Assembly (NCBI GenBank): GCA_002306975.1
Contig: DBTI01000254.1
Span: 463-7,794, forward strand
Direction of reading: 5' to 3'
DNA from: Ruminococcaceae bacterium UBA1320
GTDB lineage: Bacteria; Bacillota; Clostridia; Oscillospirales; Ethanoligenentaceae
Length of the DNA: 7,332 bases
The translations under genes were made by a program, and so were the position numbers. Under the pieces are notes generated by a model. The model did not search any database and was not told where the DNA came from. It saw only the letters and a list, made by a program, of their open reading frames with translations. Of the stretch, positions 6,207 through 7,332 are shown in pieces. The stretch's first letter is position 1, and each line of letters starts with the position of its first letter.

Positions 6207-7262
6207 TTATTTAATTGTGATTTTATCTACGATATCTTTATACGACGCCAGCATTGTTGTTTTGATCAAAGTGGTGGAGTTTTTATCCATTACCTTATAA
6301 AGTACCTCTAGTACCTCTTTTGAATTCGTACAAAAGTGTACATGTGCTGGTGCCATTCCCCCGCTTAATGCGCCGAGTCCAATCTCCTGTGCGTCCTCCC
6401 CAATAATAATTAATTCATCAACACCCATTTTTGCTGTCTCTTTACCTATTTTAGCGTGATAATAGGCACTTTGCTTTCCCAAAAGAGACATATTACTAAG
6501 AACAGCGATGATTTTTTTTCCCTTTGAAAGGATTTTAAGAACCTTCAAAGCTTCGGCTGCTGAAGTTGGATTGGTCGACCAAGTCTCATCAATCACCGAA
6601 CCTCCGTTGATTCCCTTTTTTACTTCAAAGTGCCGTTCAACATTGTGAAAAGTTCGGAGTGCTTCACCGGCCTCTTTTACATTGAAACCAACAGCATTCG
6701 CAGCAGCAATTGCGGCTACGGCATTTTTAACGATAAAATCGCCATATCCCGGCACAAAAAAATTGTAGTTTACACCAGCATTCAGTAAAACAAAACCCAG
6801 TCCCGTTTCATACTGTTTTATTTGGATGATTTTGAATTGTGATGATTCATCAAACCCATACTTTACAAGGTTGCCTTTAAATTTACTAAAGTCGATTGTT
6901 TTAATATTATCATCGTCGGCATTAATGACCAGAGTTCCTTTATAGTCAAGGCCCTCGATAAATTCCGCCTTTCCTTTGATATAGTCTTCCTGTGAATCAA
7001 AGGCGTTTAAATGGTCAATGCCGATATTTGTTATAATGCCAACCTGTGGTTTGAAATACCTGCATGCTGTTATCAGATCGCCCGGATATGCAACTCCCAT
7101 TTCAATAACAGTCGCCTGCGTTTCGTCGTTGATATCCAACAGATAACTTAAATGATGGTATTGGGCATTATAACTTTTGTAAGTAGCTGTCACATTCAAC
7201 TTTTGAGAGAGGATATGCCGGACCATTTCCTTAGTGGTGGTTTTCCCGCATGTCCCGGTCAC
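6207..7262 (-). CDS. MurF-like Mur ligase family protein, N-terminal part cut off by an in-frame stop
   Basis: Mur ligases join an amino acid or dipeptide to a carboxylate through an acyl-phosphate, as in peptidoglycan precursor synthesis. The visible 351 residues hold the central ATPase domain with P-loop GTCGKTTTK (3-11), VIEMG (52-56, E54), TNIGIDHL (78-85, H84), GKAEF (97-101, K98, the usual carbamylated Lys position) and LVINADDDN (111-119). The C-terminal domain follows, with VERHFEV (208-214) and DETWSTNPTSA (225-235), corresponding to MurF D.YNANP. MurF's usual KGSR segment is replaced by LIKTTMLASYKD. The GTG 7262 start lacks a ribosome site, and the same frame continues upstream as YYRSLFNIPLIG to a TAA at 7301-7299, so the true protein was probably longer. 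It is probably a specialised paralog rather than the housekeeping MurF. Confidence 0.83.
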   Translation of the reverse strand: MTGTCGKTTTKEMVRHILSQKLNVTATYKSYNAQYHHLSYLLDINDETQATVIEMGVAYPGDLITACRYFKPQVGIITNIGIDHLNAFDSQEDYIKGKAEFIEGLDYKGTLVINADDDNIKTIDFSKFKGNLVKYGFDESSQFKIIQIKQYETGLGFVLLNAGVNYNFFVPGYGDFIVKNAVAAIAAANAVGFNVKEAGEALRTFHNVERHFEVKKGINGGSVIDETWSTNPTSAAEALKVLKILSKGKKIIAVLSNMSLLGKQSAYYHAKIGKETAKMGVDELIIIGEDAQEIGLGALSGGMAPAHVHFCTNSKEVLEVLYKVMDKNSTTLIKTTMLASYKDIVDKITIK

Positions 7263-7298
7263 GCCGATAAGCGGGATATTGAAAAGGCTCCGATAGTA

Positions 7299-7332
7299 TT
7301 ACACGAATTTACAATAGGCATACTCCACATGT
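7299..7332 (-). pseudogene. Upstream piece of the Mur ligase frame beyond an in-frame TAA
   Basis: Reading the Mur ligase frame upstream gives HVEYAYCKFV, then TAA (7301-7299), then YYRSLFNIPLIGVTGTCGK. The ten codons before the stop stay open to the window edge. From memory, related Mur-ligase-like proteins have a segment of the type AYW.FV.YYRSLF.IP before the P-loop, which would make the TAA a nonsense mutation of a GAA, CAA or AAA codon. Confidence 0.45.

Overview
The window looks like an accessory or cell-envelope locus of an endospore-forming, low-to-moderate GC member of the Bacillota, probably clostridial. The main reason is a minus-strand operon of YheC/YheD-type ATP-grasp proteins, a family known from Bacillus as spore-coat associated, preceded by a MurF-like Mur ligase. 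I cannot name a species from the sequence.

Layout: the plus-strand 3' end of an AraC-family regulator (2-256) is followed by a good intrinsic terminator (278-328). A complete IS3-family insertion sequence lies on the minus strand (about 437-1859). It has orfA (HTH plus leucine zipper), orfB (intact DD(35)E integrase) and imperfect terminal inverted repeats. orfB lies in the +1 frame of orfA across an A9 run, not the usual -1. About 215 bp of structured non-coding DNA separates orfB from the outer repeat. The stretch 1860-2139 has a pair of alternative hairpins but no convincing gene. The C-terminal stub of an XRE-type regulator (2140-2280, minus) has no N-terminal half and abuts the ATP-grasp operon.

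From 2300 to the right edge everything reads leftward. In transcription order it is: a MurF-like Mur ligase whose frame carries an in-frame TAA just before the P-loop; a small gene that appears frameshifted (5988-6184) and overlaps the next start as ATGA; a 319-residue divergent ATP-grasp protein without the N-terminal domain and without the usual metal-binding Glu; and two full-length 446-residue YheC/YheD proteins. Spacings of -4, 17 and 33 nt support one transcript.

Both enzyme families make amide bonds through acyl-phosphate intermediates (Mur ligases and ATP-grasp ligases). The cassette could therefore build or modify a peptide- or peptidoglycan-like envelope or spore component. That is inference: no substrate can be read from the sequence. 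The nonsense codon, the frameshifted small gene, the XRE stub and the nearby IS suggest that the locus is partly decaying or recently rearranged.
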